Below, in pieces: positions 26,601 through 33,416 of a DNA stretch of 40,600 nt. Numbering within the stretch: the first letter of the stretch is position 1; each line of letters opens with the position of its first letter. The stretch is from a virus, in the IMG/VR virus record IMGVR_UViG_3300029309_000097, positions 1 through 40,600 of that record. One strand, given 5' to 3'. The notes beneath the pieces were generated by a model. It saw only the letters and a list, made by a program, of their open reading frames with translations. It did no database searches and had not been told where the DNA came from. A program made the position numbers and the translations under genes.

Positions 26601-28378
26601 TGAGTTTAACAGGTACAAATGCTTTTGATTCTGGTGATGCGGGTGCAGGTATTTCTTTTAGTGGTAAATATGACAGTGCTGGTAATATCACTACTTTTGC
26701 TCAAATATCAGGAATAAAAGGTAATACTGCAACTGGTGAATATGACGGGATGCTAACTTTTGGTGTGAGAAATGATGCTGAAGGTGTGAATATTGAGAGG
26801 ATGCGTATAACAAACGCAGGTCGAATTGGTATCGGGACCCCAAGCCCTAGTGAGCTTGTACATTGCAGAGGAGCAAATGCCAGTTTAATAATAGAAGGTA
26901 CTGAAGGTACTAACGCAAAGCTTATTTTAAAAGCTGATGATGGTGATGACCCTGAAGATATATGGCAACTTGAATCACACCCTTCTGGTTACTTTGCAAT
27001 ACAAAGTCTTGGAAATAATACAACAGGAGCGCATTTTTATGCAGTGCCAAATGGTAGATCAGAACTGCTATATGACGATAGTAAAAAGCTTGAGACAACG
27101 GCAGGTGGAGTGACTATCACTGGAACTGATGCTAGTGACGGTACGATTATTAAAGGAGATCTTAGATTACACAAAGAAGGTGGGTCTTCTTCAAAAATTA
27201 AATGGGATGGTTCTGAAGGCACTGATGGACATTTAGAACTCTTTGATGATGTAAAACTTACGTTTGGTACTAACTCTGACCTACAAATTTTTCACGATGG
27301 CTCAAATTCTTACATAAAAGAAGCTGGAACTGGAAATGTTATATACGAAGTGACGGATGCAACTATTGAATTTAAAAAGGGCGGATCAGCACATTTAGCT
27401 AAATTTATTCCAAACGGAGCAGTAGAGTTATATCATGGCGGCAGTAAAAGGTTTGAGACACACAGCGAAGGAACTTATCATTACGGTCATAGTACTTTTA
27501 TAATTGGAGATGAAGGTGAATCGGCACAACTTTTCCTTTATGCAGATAATGGAGATGATAATGCAGATAAGTGGAAATTTGCAGGTTCTACTGGAGGGCC
27601 ATTATATATACAGAACTATACAAGTGGATCGTGGGAAAGTAATTTAATTCTTTATGGTAACGGAGGTGTACAGCTATATCACGACAACAGTCTAAAATTT
27701 GAAACCATGTCTACGGGTGCAAAGTGGCATGGTGATCTCTTCTGTGACGATAATCAATATTTAAAAATTGGAAGCAGTGCAGACCTACAACTTTATCACA
27801 ATGGATCGAATAGTTATATAAACAACTCTATTGGAGTCAACTTAATAGTAAAATCAAATTATCTCTATCTAAATGACGCAGACGGTTATAACTTTATACG
27901 TTGTGAAGACGGTAGTTATGTATCCTTACATTACGATGGCGGTAAAAAACTACAAACAGTTAGTGTCGGAGTTGATATTTCTGGAACTTTAAGACCTGAC
28001 GCTAACAACAGTAGAGATCTTGGTGCATCTGACAGAAGATGGGCAACTATATATGCTGTCAACGCTTTAAATACTTCTGATGAAAACGAGAAAAAAGATA
28101 TAAATAACTGTGATCTAGGATTAGATTTTGTTAATAAAATAAATCCTGTTTCATATAAATGGAAAGATGCACAGCTAGGATCTAAAACTCATTATGGGTT
28201 ACTTGCACAAAACATAGAAGATGCAGTGAAATCTGTAGGTAAAACCTTAGATGACTTTGGTGCAATTCATAAACCACAACAAGATGCAATGGCTTTAAAT
28301 TATAACCAGCTTATTGCACCTCTTGTAAAAGCAATACAAGAATTATCAGCTAAAGTTGCAGCGTTGGAAGCTGCTTAG
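23699..28378 (+). CDS. Giant tail fibre with repeated YHDG modules and S74 chaperone
   Basis: 1559 residues, the longest gene here. The N terminus is a short PSSPSATDVHNAANGLQYVF segment typical of fibre or appendage proteins, followed by Ala/Asn/Thr-rich linkers. The middle holds at least five modules of the form L-x-I-YHDGNNSIIDDTGTG-x-LL, each followed by a KLYYDG/KFET strand pair. The C terminus (about 1437-1559) is an intramolecular chaperone of the peptidase S74 family: RDLGASDRRWATIYA, then TSDENEKKDI with Ser1460 and Lys1465 in the place of the self-cleaving dyad, and YGLLAQNIEDA. The chaperone should trimerise the fibre and cleave itself off. It is a second receptor-binding candidate behind the tailspike. 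Confidence 0.92.
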   Translation: MALDFPSSPSATDVHNAANGLQYVFDGVKWISQGRYDTGAINAEKLDNISSNFNGVLTTFNLKVNNITVKPASAESLHIVLAGHLQEPSTAYTINSVNGTITFATAPSNGTAFFGVVLSRLPIADTTGTSTITNANVAANAAIDGTKINPDFGSQTITGVTTTQSATDNTSKLASTAFVQTAVSNLVDSSPDALNTLNELAAALGDDADFSTTITTALAAKAPLASPTFTGTVSGISYNDLDDLPSGSNLTTEQVQDIVGAMVTGNTETGISVTYDDAGDGTGKLNFETTSSAATSQTFNDNVKAIFGTSNDGLEIYHDGNNSIIDDTGTGDLLLFGSSIKLQRTNSTPESLMIEAFGGNAVKLYYDGALKFETDTAGAKWSGDLFADAFTNSGGGKIKMGPSGALQIYHDNTNSIIDDTGTGSLLVYGSNVIIQESGTSNVIADFHPNTVKLYKSNKEKLVTTDNGIEIKGDSSNGTQGSIQLNCSANSHGVKIESPAHSAGQSYTIILPDNQIAVNKILKVKSISGSGSTAIGQLEFADDSTGSSVTASNINAAFVDTTQFILGAADGDGDDALKLYYGTGSGTSYGVITADNGVHLQFDGANKLETHSTGIKWIGDLFCDDNQKIKLGSSGDLEIYHDQNNSIIDGTGTGSLLLYGEDIIFHEKSDASNRMADFAQDGSTGVRLYYDNSVKLQTTSSGLSVTGNITTGDQITLSGTNPHITFTDSNNNPDFEIYGSAGIWQVWDSTNNVGRLVVNSDGHIDIAGNLDVGAGLDVTGNITVTGTVDGVDIAALNTTVSGIASPTATTINALYPDNGNLILGTGTGDDTLKLYYDGTNGYITGNNGVQLQYDGSTKIQTTNTGASVTGKLNIQHGNEFGLFTSGSYNFQAKFESTDAEAAIVIEDVNSTTDYNRIGVIGNEMQFVVNNSPALHINSSRNVGIGTINPSFPLDVIGTNNTTFDHVSTLSLTGTNAFDSGDAGAGISFSGKYDSAGNITTFAQISGIKGNTATGEYDGMLTFGVRNDAEGVNIERMRITNAGRIGIGTPSPSELVHCRGANASLIIEGTEGTNAKLILKADDGDDPEDIWQLESHPSGYFAIQSLGNNTTGAHFYAVPNGRSELLYDDSKKLETTAGGVTITGTDASDGTIIKGDLRLHKEGGSSSKIKWDGSEGTDGHLELFDDVKLTFGTNSDLQIFHDGSNSYIKEAGTGNVIYEVTDATIEFKKGGSAHLAKFIPNGAVELYHGGSKRFETHSEGTYHYGHSTFIIGDEGESAQLFLYADNGDDNADKWKFAGSTGGPLYIQNYTSGSWESNLILYGNGGVQLYHDNSLKFETMSTGAKWHGDLFCDDNQYLKIGSSADLQLYHNGSNSYINNSIGVNLIVKSNYLYLNDADGYNFIRCEDGSYVSLHYDGGKKLQTVSVGVDISGTLRPDANNSRDLGASDRRWATIYAVNALNTSDENEKKDINNCDLGLDFVNKINPVSYKWKDAQLGSKTHYGLLAQNIEDAVKSVGKTLDDFGAIHKPQQDAMALNYNQLIAPLVKAIQELSAKVAALEAA
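24641..27840 (+). repeat. Dispersed YHDGNNS-type repeat modules inside the fibre gene
   Basis: Related units start near 24641, 24914, 25601, 27279 and 27780. Each encodes variants of YHDGNNSIIDDTGTG with progressive decay in the last two. The first three share long DNA matches (GATGACACAGGTACAGG-type). They are protein-level structural repeats of a beta-rich fibre shaft and possible recombination sites. Confidence 0.85.
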
Positions 28379-28405
28379 TATATTAGGTAAACATATAACA
28401 TTATT

Positions 28406-28600
28406 ATGCCCACACCAGAAGAACAACTAAACATAATACAACAACGTTTTAATAAAAATGTTGCTCAGGCACAGCAAATAGAACAACAGATAGCAAAACT
28501 ACAAGAACAACTAAGAGGTTTACAACAACCACTTATTGAAGATCAGGGTGCTATAAAAGCTTTAAAAGAAATTTTAGAACCAGTTGAGCAAACAGCTTAA
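28406..28600 (+). CDS. 64-residue coiled-coil protein
   Basis: Nearly the whole protein (residues 5-60) is a Gln/Glu/Leu-rich heptad-like helix (QQRFNKNVAQAQQIEQQIAK, then LQEQLRGLQQPL). No signal peptide or membrane segment. It follows the fibre gene by 27 bases. Small coiled-coil genes are common behind tail fibres in marine phages. Role unknown; a fibre-assembly or spanin-like role would be speculation. Confidence 0.75.
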   Translation: MPTPEEQLNIIQQRFNKNVAQAQQIEQQIAKLQEQLRGLQQPLIEDQGAIKALKEILEPVEQTA

Positions 28601-28625
28601 CTTATATCACAAAGGATTTATTATC

Positions 28626-28964
28626 ATGGCTATTACCTACGAATGGGAAATCAACGGAACTTCTTGCAAGAGAGATGTTGCTGATGGTTACTATACAAAT
28701 GTTGTCTATAGAGTAAAAGGTATGGATGACGGCACAGAGAAAGCTAGACGTACAGGTGAAGTTGTATTTACAAAACCAGAATCACTACCATCAGGTTTTA
28801 TCGCTTTTGATACTTCTGCAAAAACACCAGATCAGGCAACAATGCTTACTTGGGTAAAAGAAGATTTAGGTACAGATCAGGTTACAGCTATAGAAGCAAG
28901 CTTAAAAGCAGAAATAGATTTAATTAATACACCAGTACAAACTGAAGGTGTAGCCTGGTCTTAA
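28626..28964 (+). CDS. Small conserved phage protein (112 aa)
   Basis: ATG 28626 with AAAGGA upstream; an earlier in-frame ATG at 28584 lies within the preceding gene. The sequence begins MAITYEWEI and has VVYRVKGMDDG, KPESLPSGFIAFD, and a C-terminal amphipathic helix ending TPVQTEGVAWS. This pattern recurs in many marine phage genomes near tail-fibre genes, to my recollection, with unknown function. The fold looks beta-rich at the N terminus and helical at the C terminus. Confidence 0.82.
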   Translation: MAITYEWEINGTSCKRDVADGYYTNVVYRVKGMDDGTEKARRTGEVVFTKPESLPSGFIAFDTSAKTPDQATMLTWVKEDLGTDQVTAIEASLKAEIDLINTPVQTEGVAWS

Positions 28965-29048
28965 TTTGTTTTATTAATCATTTGACGTTGCATTAATCCT
29001 AATGTGACGTACAAGGGGCTGATACCTATAATAAACAGTAGAACGGCT

Positions 29049-29303
29049 ATGCTCATCACTGACATAGCCCTAATTATTGCAAGTCTTACCATGTTTAACA
29101 AAATAGCTAATATTCTTTCTATTATTTCATTCCTGATGGTCTCGTCAATGAGTGTAGGAGCTTACTTAGCAATTCAATATATGAGATCACCAGAGTTTGA
29201 ACGTAACCTTAAAAATAAAGTTATGGGTGATTTACAAAATAAAATGAAAGACGAGATACCAAAACAGTTACCTAAATTCAGTGGACCTTCATTACCTATG
29301 TAA
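29049..29303 (+). CDS. Small membrane protein with two transmembrane segments
   Basis: 84 residues from ATG 29049; a GTG at 29004 would add 15 residues. Two hydrophobic helices (residues 2-14 extended by TMFNKIANI, and 21-42, ILSIISFLMVSSMSVGAYLA) are followed by a charged soluble tail ending KQLPKFSGPSLPM. Similar short proteins ending in a PK-x-x-GP-x-LP tail occur in cyanophages beside the next gene, from memory. With two helices it is also a holin candidate. Its stop overlaps the next start (TAATG). Confidence 0.72.
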   Translation: MLITDIALIIASLTMFNKIANILSIISFLMVSSMSVGAYLAIQYMRSPEFERNLKNKVMGDLQNKMKDEIPKQLPKFSGPSLPM

Positions 29304-29953
29304 TGGAAATCCCAGAAATAAAAATACCGCAGATAGATATACCAGTACATAATCCATATCAAGTATTAAACGTTCCTCTACCATCGTTAAAGCTACCTGG
29401 ATGTGTAAAGCATCATAGAGATGCTTCTCCAAAGAATACAGCCTTATATAATGATGATCCGACAGGAACTGTAATTAACTGTCCTTATGGTTCAATGCCT
29501 TCTTTTGAACCAATGTTATATGACAGAAGAAGAATACAGATAGTAGAAATCAAACAAGAATCACAACAGAAAAGACAAGAACCAACACCAAAAGTAAAAA
29601 CTGAAAAACCTAAATTACCAGAAAAAAAGAAAGAAGAATTTTTTATAAAATGTCCTGGTGACAAAGATCAAAGGGTTGGAGATTTTCGTAACGATAAAAA
29701 ACTAGAACGTGTCATAGGTCATAAATTATCAGATGATAAAAGTGAGTGCATAACACTCTATGAAGACACAAATTTCATCGACCAGTATCTACCTTCAGCT
29801 AAAGCTGCTACTACTGCTGCTGGTATTGCTTTGGTCGCTGCTACTACTCCATTACTTATTAATGCTGTAAAACCATTAGTAAAAAACTTAGTGAAAAAAC
29901 TTACTTCTCGGAAGTCAAAGAATGACGATGAGGTAAAACCTGACCCTTCTTAG
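29303..29953 (+). CDS. Pro/Lys-rich protein with C-terminal membrane segment
   Basis: 216 residues. The N terminus is a repeating Ile/Pro pattern (EIPEIKIPQIDIPVHNPY), then LPGCVKHHRDASPKNTALYN and NCPYGSMPSFEPM with paired Cys, then a Lys/Glu/Pro-rich linker and a second Cys pair (IKCPGD, SECITLYED). A hydrophobic Ala/Thr/Leu segment (about 168-190) is followed by a basic tail. The Cys-HRD-KNT pattern is one I have seen only in cyanophage accessory genes of unknown function. It overlaps the convergent minus-strand ORF by about 53 bases. Confidence 0.78.
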   Translation: MEIPEIKIPQIDIPVHNPYQVLNVPLPSLKLPGCVKHHRDASPKNTALYNDDPTGTVINCPYGSMPSFEPMLYDRRRIQIVEIKQESQQKRQEPTPKVKTEKPKLPEKKKEEFFIKCPGDKDQRVGDFRNDKKLERVIGHKLSDDKSECITLYEDTNFIDQYLPSAKAATTAAGIALVAATTPLLINAVKPLVKNLVKKLTSRKSKNDDEVKPDPS

Positions 29954-30710
29954 GTACAACTTCTATATCCTTACAAATATTGTAGTAAGGACTATCTTTT
30001 GCAAACTGAATACCAGCTAACTTCTTCTCACCACAATGACGTAATCTTGCAAAATGCCAGTCTAACTCTAAGTTTTTAAGCTTTTGTTTCTGTATATTTA
30101 TCTGTGTCTGTGCTGCATCTTTACATTGCCTGCCTAATTCTCTATCCAAAGGAATAGAAAAGTTTAAAGTGATTCCTGTACCAAGTGCATAACTATCCTT
30201 ATTAGTACCAGAATAGTTCTGTTGATAATATAAAATATCTCCTGGGTTATCAGGTGTGCCATCTCCTATAGCATTACCATCATCATCAAAATCACCAACT
30301 ATATCAGTCTGATCATATACAGGTGTCTCATACCTATGATCAAAAGGTTTTCTATAGTTACTATTGAAAGTAGAAAAAGGAGTTATGGTCATCATTGCAC
30401 CCTGACAAACTATATTTCCTCCATATTGATTAGTATGAAAACTACCATTGTTTACATTCCAGTTCTGATTAGTGACTGATCCACTGTTGCTTTGGCTTAC
30501 AGCATTGGCTAAAACCTTTACAGGACTAAATATTATTGCGAGAACACAGAGGTAGTTGTAGTAACGGATTCCGTTGTTATATCTCTTGTTATTGACGTTA
30601 CGTTCTGTAGACCTGGACCAGAATATGTCTCTGTGAATTGAAAGGCATTTCCTGATGTCGGGTTTGTTAATGTCCAATTTGGTTTTGTTGTCATATCTGC
30701 TCCTGTCCAT
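29901..30710 (-). CDS. Secreted or envelope protein, start codon unclear
   Basis: Minus-strand frame of 269 residues from ATG 30710, but the family-like part begins about residue 53. There LCVLAIIFSPVKVLANAVSQ reads as a signal peptide with cleavage after VLA. No ATG, GTG or TTG lies in frame close to it. The N-terminal 50 residues overlap the neighbouring gene in another frame and look like non-coding translation. The mature part has a GGNIVCQGAMMTITPFSTFN stretch, an acidic DDDGNAIGDGTPDNPGDILY stretch, and a C-terminal helix-Cys region (LDWHFARLRHCGEKKLAGIQ, SPYYNICKDIEV). I recall this combination from cyanophage proteins of unknown function. Start possibilities are a rare codon, a -1 frameshift from the upstream gene, or a sequence error. 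Confidence 0.7.
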   Translation of the reverse strand: MDRSRYDNKTKLDINKPDIRKCLSIHRDIFWSRSTERNVNNKRYNNGIRYYNYLCVLAIIFSPVKVLANAVSQSNSGSVTNQNWNVNNGSFHTNQYGGNIVCQGAMMTITPFSTFNSNYRKPFDHRYETPVYDQTDIVGDFDDDGNAIGDGTPDNPGDILYYQQNYSGTNKDSYALGTGITLNFSIPLDRELGRQCKDAAQTQINIQKQKLKNLELDWHFARLRHCGEKKLAGIQFAKDSPYYNICKDIEVVPKKGQVLPHRHSLTSEK

Positions 30711-30961
30711 GTATAAGATTGACCTCCTACCGTACCTGTGACTTGAGTTGCATCGGGTGACATACTTCCGCCATCATGTTCAATACCTGTTCCAGTAACA
30801 GTATATTCATAACCTGTCTTATAATCTTTGCTTGTAATTGTTTCTGAAATTGTAGTAACGGTATTAGTAGTGCTTTGCATATTTCCTTGTACAAAGTTAG
30901 GTACAATATTCGCATTAACTGGTAAAACATATAAACAAAACAGTAGTAAAATCCTTTTCAT
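30533..30961 (-). CDS. Secreted Thr/Ser/Gly-rich protein
   Basis: 142 residues with a clear signal peptide (MKRILLLFCLYVLPVNA, cleavage after VNA). The mature part is Thr/Ser/Gly-rich and beta-like, with YTVTGTGIEHDGG and VGGQSYTWTG. It resembles the upstream neighbour (YSVSGTGVNTTDGT, VGG), so the two look like paralogues. Export to the periplasm or outer surface of the infected cell is implied. Similar proteins exist in cyanophages and cyanobacteria, from memory. It begins six bases after the stop of that neighbour and its end overlaps the next frame. Confidence 0.78.
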   Translation of the reverse strand: MKRILLLFCLYVLPVNANIVPNFVQGNMQSTTNTVTTISETITSKDYKTGYEYTVTGTGIEHDGGSMSPDATQVTGTVGGQSYTWTGADMTTKPNWTLTNPTSGNAFQFTETYSGPGLQNVTSITRDITTESVTTTTSVFSQ

Positions 30962-30967
30962 AACTCA

Positions 30968-31453
30968 TTAGTCTACCGTTACAGAAGTTACATATTGTCC
31001 TGTAGCTGTAGTACCTGATGATCCTGCTGTAATAGTAATAACATGATTATCTACAGTACCAGCTAAATTCGTTGCAGTACCTCCAGAAGTGCTTGTAAGA
31101 TCACCAAAGGCACTTACCTCACCAGTGGTTAAAGAAGTTCCTATAGTATCACCTGTCGTATGTGAGACTGTATAACTGAAGCTCTCTCCATCTGTTAGCT
31201 GACTTGCAGTAATTGGTGTATAAGCATTTACACCATTAGTCGCTGCACCTAATCCACCAACACTACCTGCTGTAGTACCATCTGTAGTGTTTACACCTGT
31301 ACCAGAAACACTATATGAGTTACCTATACGATCAGCAGTTGTTCCTGGTGCTGCCACTTCAAGTTTTACTGAAGATGTTATTGTGGAAGTAATATCTGCA
31401 TAACATGCAGTGGGTGTAAAAAAGAAAAGAAATGGCAGTAATTTTTTAATCAT
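30968..31453 (-). CDS. Secreted Thr/Ser/Gly-rich protein (paralogue)
   Basis: 161 residues. Signal peptide MIKKLLPFLFFFTPTACYA with a Cys near the end; the spacing is not a convincing lipobox. The mature sequence is almost entirely Thr/Ser/Gly/Ala/Val, with SSVKLEVAAPGTTADRIGNS, then YSVSGTGVNTTDGTTAGSVG. No Cys is present after the signal. Such composition suggests an exported beta-structured or surface protein. The start overlaps the upstream stop as ATGA, so the minus-strand genes form one operon. Confidence 0.8.
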   Translation of the reverse strand: MIKKLLPFLFFFTPTACYADITSTITSSVKLEVAAPGTTADRIGNSYSVSGTGVNTTDGTTAGSVGGLGAATNGVNAYTPITASQLTDGESFSYTVSHTTGDTIGTSLTTGEVSAFGDLTSTSGGTATNLAGTVDNHVITITAGSSGTTATGQYVTSVTVD

Positions 31454-31722
31454 GTGTTGGAAATACCCACTTTTGAATCTTTGTTATCTACTATATTAAT
31501 CTTACCTTTCATCTTTTTATTCTCAGTAGCCTTTTTAACATTTAGCCCATAGTTACTCATGACAGCCGAAAGCAGTCCGGCAGCGAAAGTAGTATCAATC
31601 TGTCTGACAGGATTAGGATTAAAATATGACCAAGAAATAACTCCAAGTGACCAAGCAAGAATCACCAACTGCACTGCGTTTCCAATGATTCCCAGTCCTT
31701 GTTTTTCTTCTTGTTCTTCCAT
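31450..31722 (-). CDS. Small membrane protein, holin candidate
   Basis: 90 residues. A charged N terminus (MEEQEEKQGLG) precedes a hydrophobic segment (IIGNAVQLVILAWSLGVISW, about 12-31) and a second weaker one (TFAAGLLSAVMSNYGLNV). The C terminus is Lys-rich and hydrophilic. The two-helix layout, small size and charged tail fit a class II holin. It is the first gene of the minus-strand operon that encodes the secreted proteins. I see no endolysin beside it, so the holin call is tentative. Confidence 0.72.
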   Translation of the reverse strand: MEEQEEKQGLGIIGNAVQLVILAWSLGVISWSYFNPNPVRQIDTTFAAGLLSAVMSNYGLNVKKATENKKMKGKINIVDNKDSKVGISNT

Positions 31723-31738
31723 GTTGACTAATAAAGAA

Positions 31739-31786
31739 AAGCCCTGTAATGGGGAATAGGGCTTATTGACTTGTGTGAGGAGTCAA
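31739..31786. promoter_or_regulatory. Two hairpins in the divergent intergenic region
   Basis: AAGCCCT (31739-31745) pairs with AGGGCTT (31758-31764), and TTGACT (31766-31771) pairs with AGTCAA (31781-31786). They lie in the 114-base gap between the start of the minus-strand operon and the + strand gene at 31837. The first has A-rich DNA to its left and ATT to its right and could terminate in either direction. They might instead be regulatory. No clear promoter is visible. Confidence 0.5.
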
Positions 31787-31836
31787 GCCAAAATTAGCAA
31801 ATATATACATAATTGGGAAGTATATAAATAAAACCT

Positions 31837-31998
31837 ATGCTTGCAATCATCAGACCAATCCTTTTTACCTTTCTCAGATCCAAAGCAATAAGACAACTTG
31901 CATTAGATCTCGTTCGTGCCTGTGTTAAAAAAACTGATAATGATGTCGATGATAGATTATGCGATATGTTGGAGCAAGCATTATTTCCAGGTAAATGA
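31837..31998 (+). CDS. 53-residue protein with hydrophobic N terminus
   Basis: ATG 31837. MLAIIRPILFTFLRSKAIRQ, then a helix and an acidic stretch (DNDVDDRLCDMLEQALFPGK). Short proteins beginning MLAIIRPILF are familiar to me from cyanophages, function unknown. The N terminus could insert into or associate with a membrane. The stop overlaps the next ATG as ATGA. Confidence 0.75.
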   Translation: MLAIIRPILFTFLRSKAIRQLALDLVRACVKKTDNDVDDRLCDMLEQALFPGK

Positions 31999-32324
31999 AC
32001 CATCAGGAATTTTACGAAGTTCTCATTGGTAAGACACCACCAGAAATAGAACTTGATATTGAAATCAGAAAAAGAGAAATCAAAGAGATGCCTAACGATG
32101 TCGTTAGAGAAATGTGTCTTCAATTAATGAATGATAATAAATTACAGGATTTTCTTATAATGGCTGCCATAGACCGTATATCAGAAATGAATACAAAACT
32201 TATACGCTATGAAATGTCAGAACATCACAGAACAAAAAATATAAAACCAACTAAAAAGAAAAAATATAAGACAAGAAAAACACTACTCGACAGGTTTAAG
32301 ACTATGCTGAGCGTGTTCAGATGA
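31995..32324 (+). CDS. 109-residue charged helical protein
   Basis: Begins by ATGA overlap with the upstream gene. The N-terminal two thirds are charged helix (FYEVLIGKTPPEIELDIEIR, then MPNDVVREMCLQLMNDNKLQ), and the C terminus is strongly basic (KPTKKKKYKTRKTL). No family recognised. Its last 42 bases are antisense to the end of the minus-strand gene at 32283-32510. Confidence 0.7.
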   Translation: MNHQEFYEVLIGKTPPEIELDIEIRKREIKEMPNDVVREMCLQLMNDNKLQDFLIMAAIDRISEMNTKLIRYEMSEHHRTKNIKPTKKKKYKTRKTLLDRFKTMLSVFR

Positions 32325-32510
32325 CCTTCTATCATCCCATTTAACTTTGTAATAGTATTGATTTACACCAAGTTTATTAGCTCTTGTAAGGGCTTCTGTA
32401 ACAGTTCCTATATGTTTCTTATACTTACTACCTGAGTATCCAATCGTATGATTTCTCACGACACGATCATCAATCTTAAATCGTTGTCCGACTGTAGCTG
32501 TATTGGGCAT
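32283..32510 (-). CDS. Small beta-rich protein on the minus strand (SH3-like appearance)
   Basis: 75 residues with family-like character: VGQRFKIDDRVVRNHTIGYS, then KKHIGTVTEALT, and YYYKVKWDDRRSSEHAQHSL. The alternation of short strands and the W-D-D-R-x-S-x-x-x-H pattern resemble small SH3/KOW-type proteins found in cyanophages, from memory. It converges on and overlaps the + strand gene before it by 42 bases, and its start is 44 bases from the divergent terminase operon. It is more likely real than a shadow, because the opposite strand has no gene over most of its length. Confidence 0.75.
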   Translation of the reverse strand: MPNTATVGQRFKIDDRVVRNHTIGYSGSKYKKHIGTVTEALTRANKLGVNQYYYKVKWDDRRSSEHAQHSLKPVE

Positions 32511-32554
32511 AAATTTCTAAAACAAGGTATATTGGTTGCAAGAACATTTTAACT

Positions 32555-32782
32555 ATGGAAAAAGCAAATAAATTAGAATTATTAGAACACCTTCATACAG
32601 TTCTTATACAAGAATTGTTAGACAAGGTAAAAAGTGGAGCAGCAAAACCTGGTGATTTAAACGTAGCAAGACAACTGTTGAAGGATAATGGTATTGAATG
32701 TATCCCAACAGAGAAGAGTCCTATGGAAGATCTCATGTCAAACCTTCCAGACCTTGATGTAATACCTGCTTTAGAAAGATAG
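32555..32782 (+). CDS. Terminase small subunit, T7 gp18-like
   Basis: 75 residues; T7 gp18 has 89. LELLEHLHTVLIQELLDKVK, then SGAAKPGDLNVARQLLKDNG and a PLEDL-like acidic end (PMEDLMSNLPDLDVIP). The gp18-type DNA maturase A pattern of a helix followed by A-x-x-x-D-L-x-x-A-R-x-L-L-K-D-x-x-I is visible. It recognises the concatemer for packaging together with the large subunit. The methyltransferase-like gene starts one base after its stop. Confidence 0.9.
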   Translation: MEKANKLELLEHLHTVLIQELLDKVKSGAAKPGDLNVARQLLKDNGIECIPTEKSPMEDLMSNLPDLDVIPALER

Positions 32783-32783
32783 T

Positions 32784-33416
32784 TTGAAAGTTCTTGTAGC
32801 CTGTGAATACTCTGGCAGAGTGCGAGATGCCTTTATATCACAGGGGCATGATGCAATAAGCTGTGATCTACTGCCTACAGAGGTGGAAGGACCACACTAT
32901 CAGGGAGATGTAAGAGACATCCTCTATGATGGTTTCGATCTGATGATTGCACATCCTTCTTGTCAACATCTGGCAGTATCAGGTGCAAAGCATTTCTGGA
33001 GAAAAGAAAAAGAACAGAAAGAATCTCTTGATTTTGTCAGAACACTTATGAACTGTAATATTCCAAGATGGTGTATAGAAAACCCTGTAAGTGTGATTGG
33101 ATCAAAGATAAGACCTGCTGACCAGATAATTCAACCCTATGAACATGGAGATCCTTTTCAGAAATCAACCTGTCTGTGGTTAAAGAACTTACCTCTGTTA
33201 AAACCAACAAAAATAGTTAATAAAGGTGAGTTTTATGTATCTCCAAGTGGTAAAAAAATGCCTGATTGGTTCAGTAAGAATAAATCATGGAAGGTGCGTA
33301 GTACCACGTTTCAAGGTATAGCAAACGCATTTGCTTCTCAGTTTGGTAATGAAAATAATTTACCAGTACCAGTAGAACAATTATCTCTATTTGAACAATA
33401 TGCAACCGCTTCCTGA
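32784..33416 (+). CDS. DNA cytosine methyltransferase-like protein
   Basis: 210 residues starting at TTG 32784, directly behind the terminase small subunit. The N-terminal VLVACEYSGRVRDAFISQGH is an AdoMet-binding start, followed by a CDLL acidic step, DLMIAHPSCQHLAVSGA in place of the PC motif, and WCIENPVSVI (the ENV-like motif). These order like C5-cytosine methyltransferases. The PPC motif is HPSC, the target-recognition half is missing and the protein is short. Many phages carry this shortened form. It could modify phage DNA before packaging, or have lost activity. It is wedged between the two terminase genes and overlaps the large subunit start. Confidence 0.8.
   Translation: MKVLVACEYSGRVRDAFISQGHDAISCDLLPTEVEGPHYQGDVRDILYDGFDLMIAHPSCQHLAVSGAKHFWRKEKEQKESLDFVRTLMNCNIPRWCIENPVSVIGSKIRPADQIIQPYEHGDPFQKSTCLWLKNLPLLKPTKIVNKGEFYVSPSGKKMPDWFSKNKSWKVRSTTFQGIANAFASQFGNENNLPVPVEQLSLFEQYATAS

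Noticed and set aside
24641-27840. Repeated units that might be read as a CRISPR or satellite array
   Set aside because: The units are in frame, irregularly spaced and decayed at DNA level while the peptide pattern is kept. They are fibre-shaft repeats.
31794-32123. 109-residue minus-strand ORF opposite the genes at 31837 and 31995
   Set aside because: The + strand has two ATGA-linked genes with protein-like composition here, while the minus translation is Ser/Phe-rich without features.
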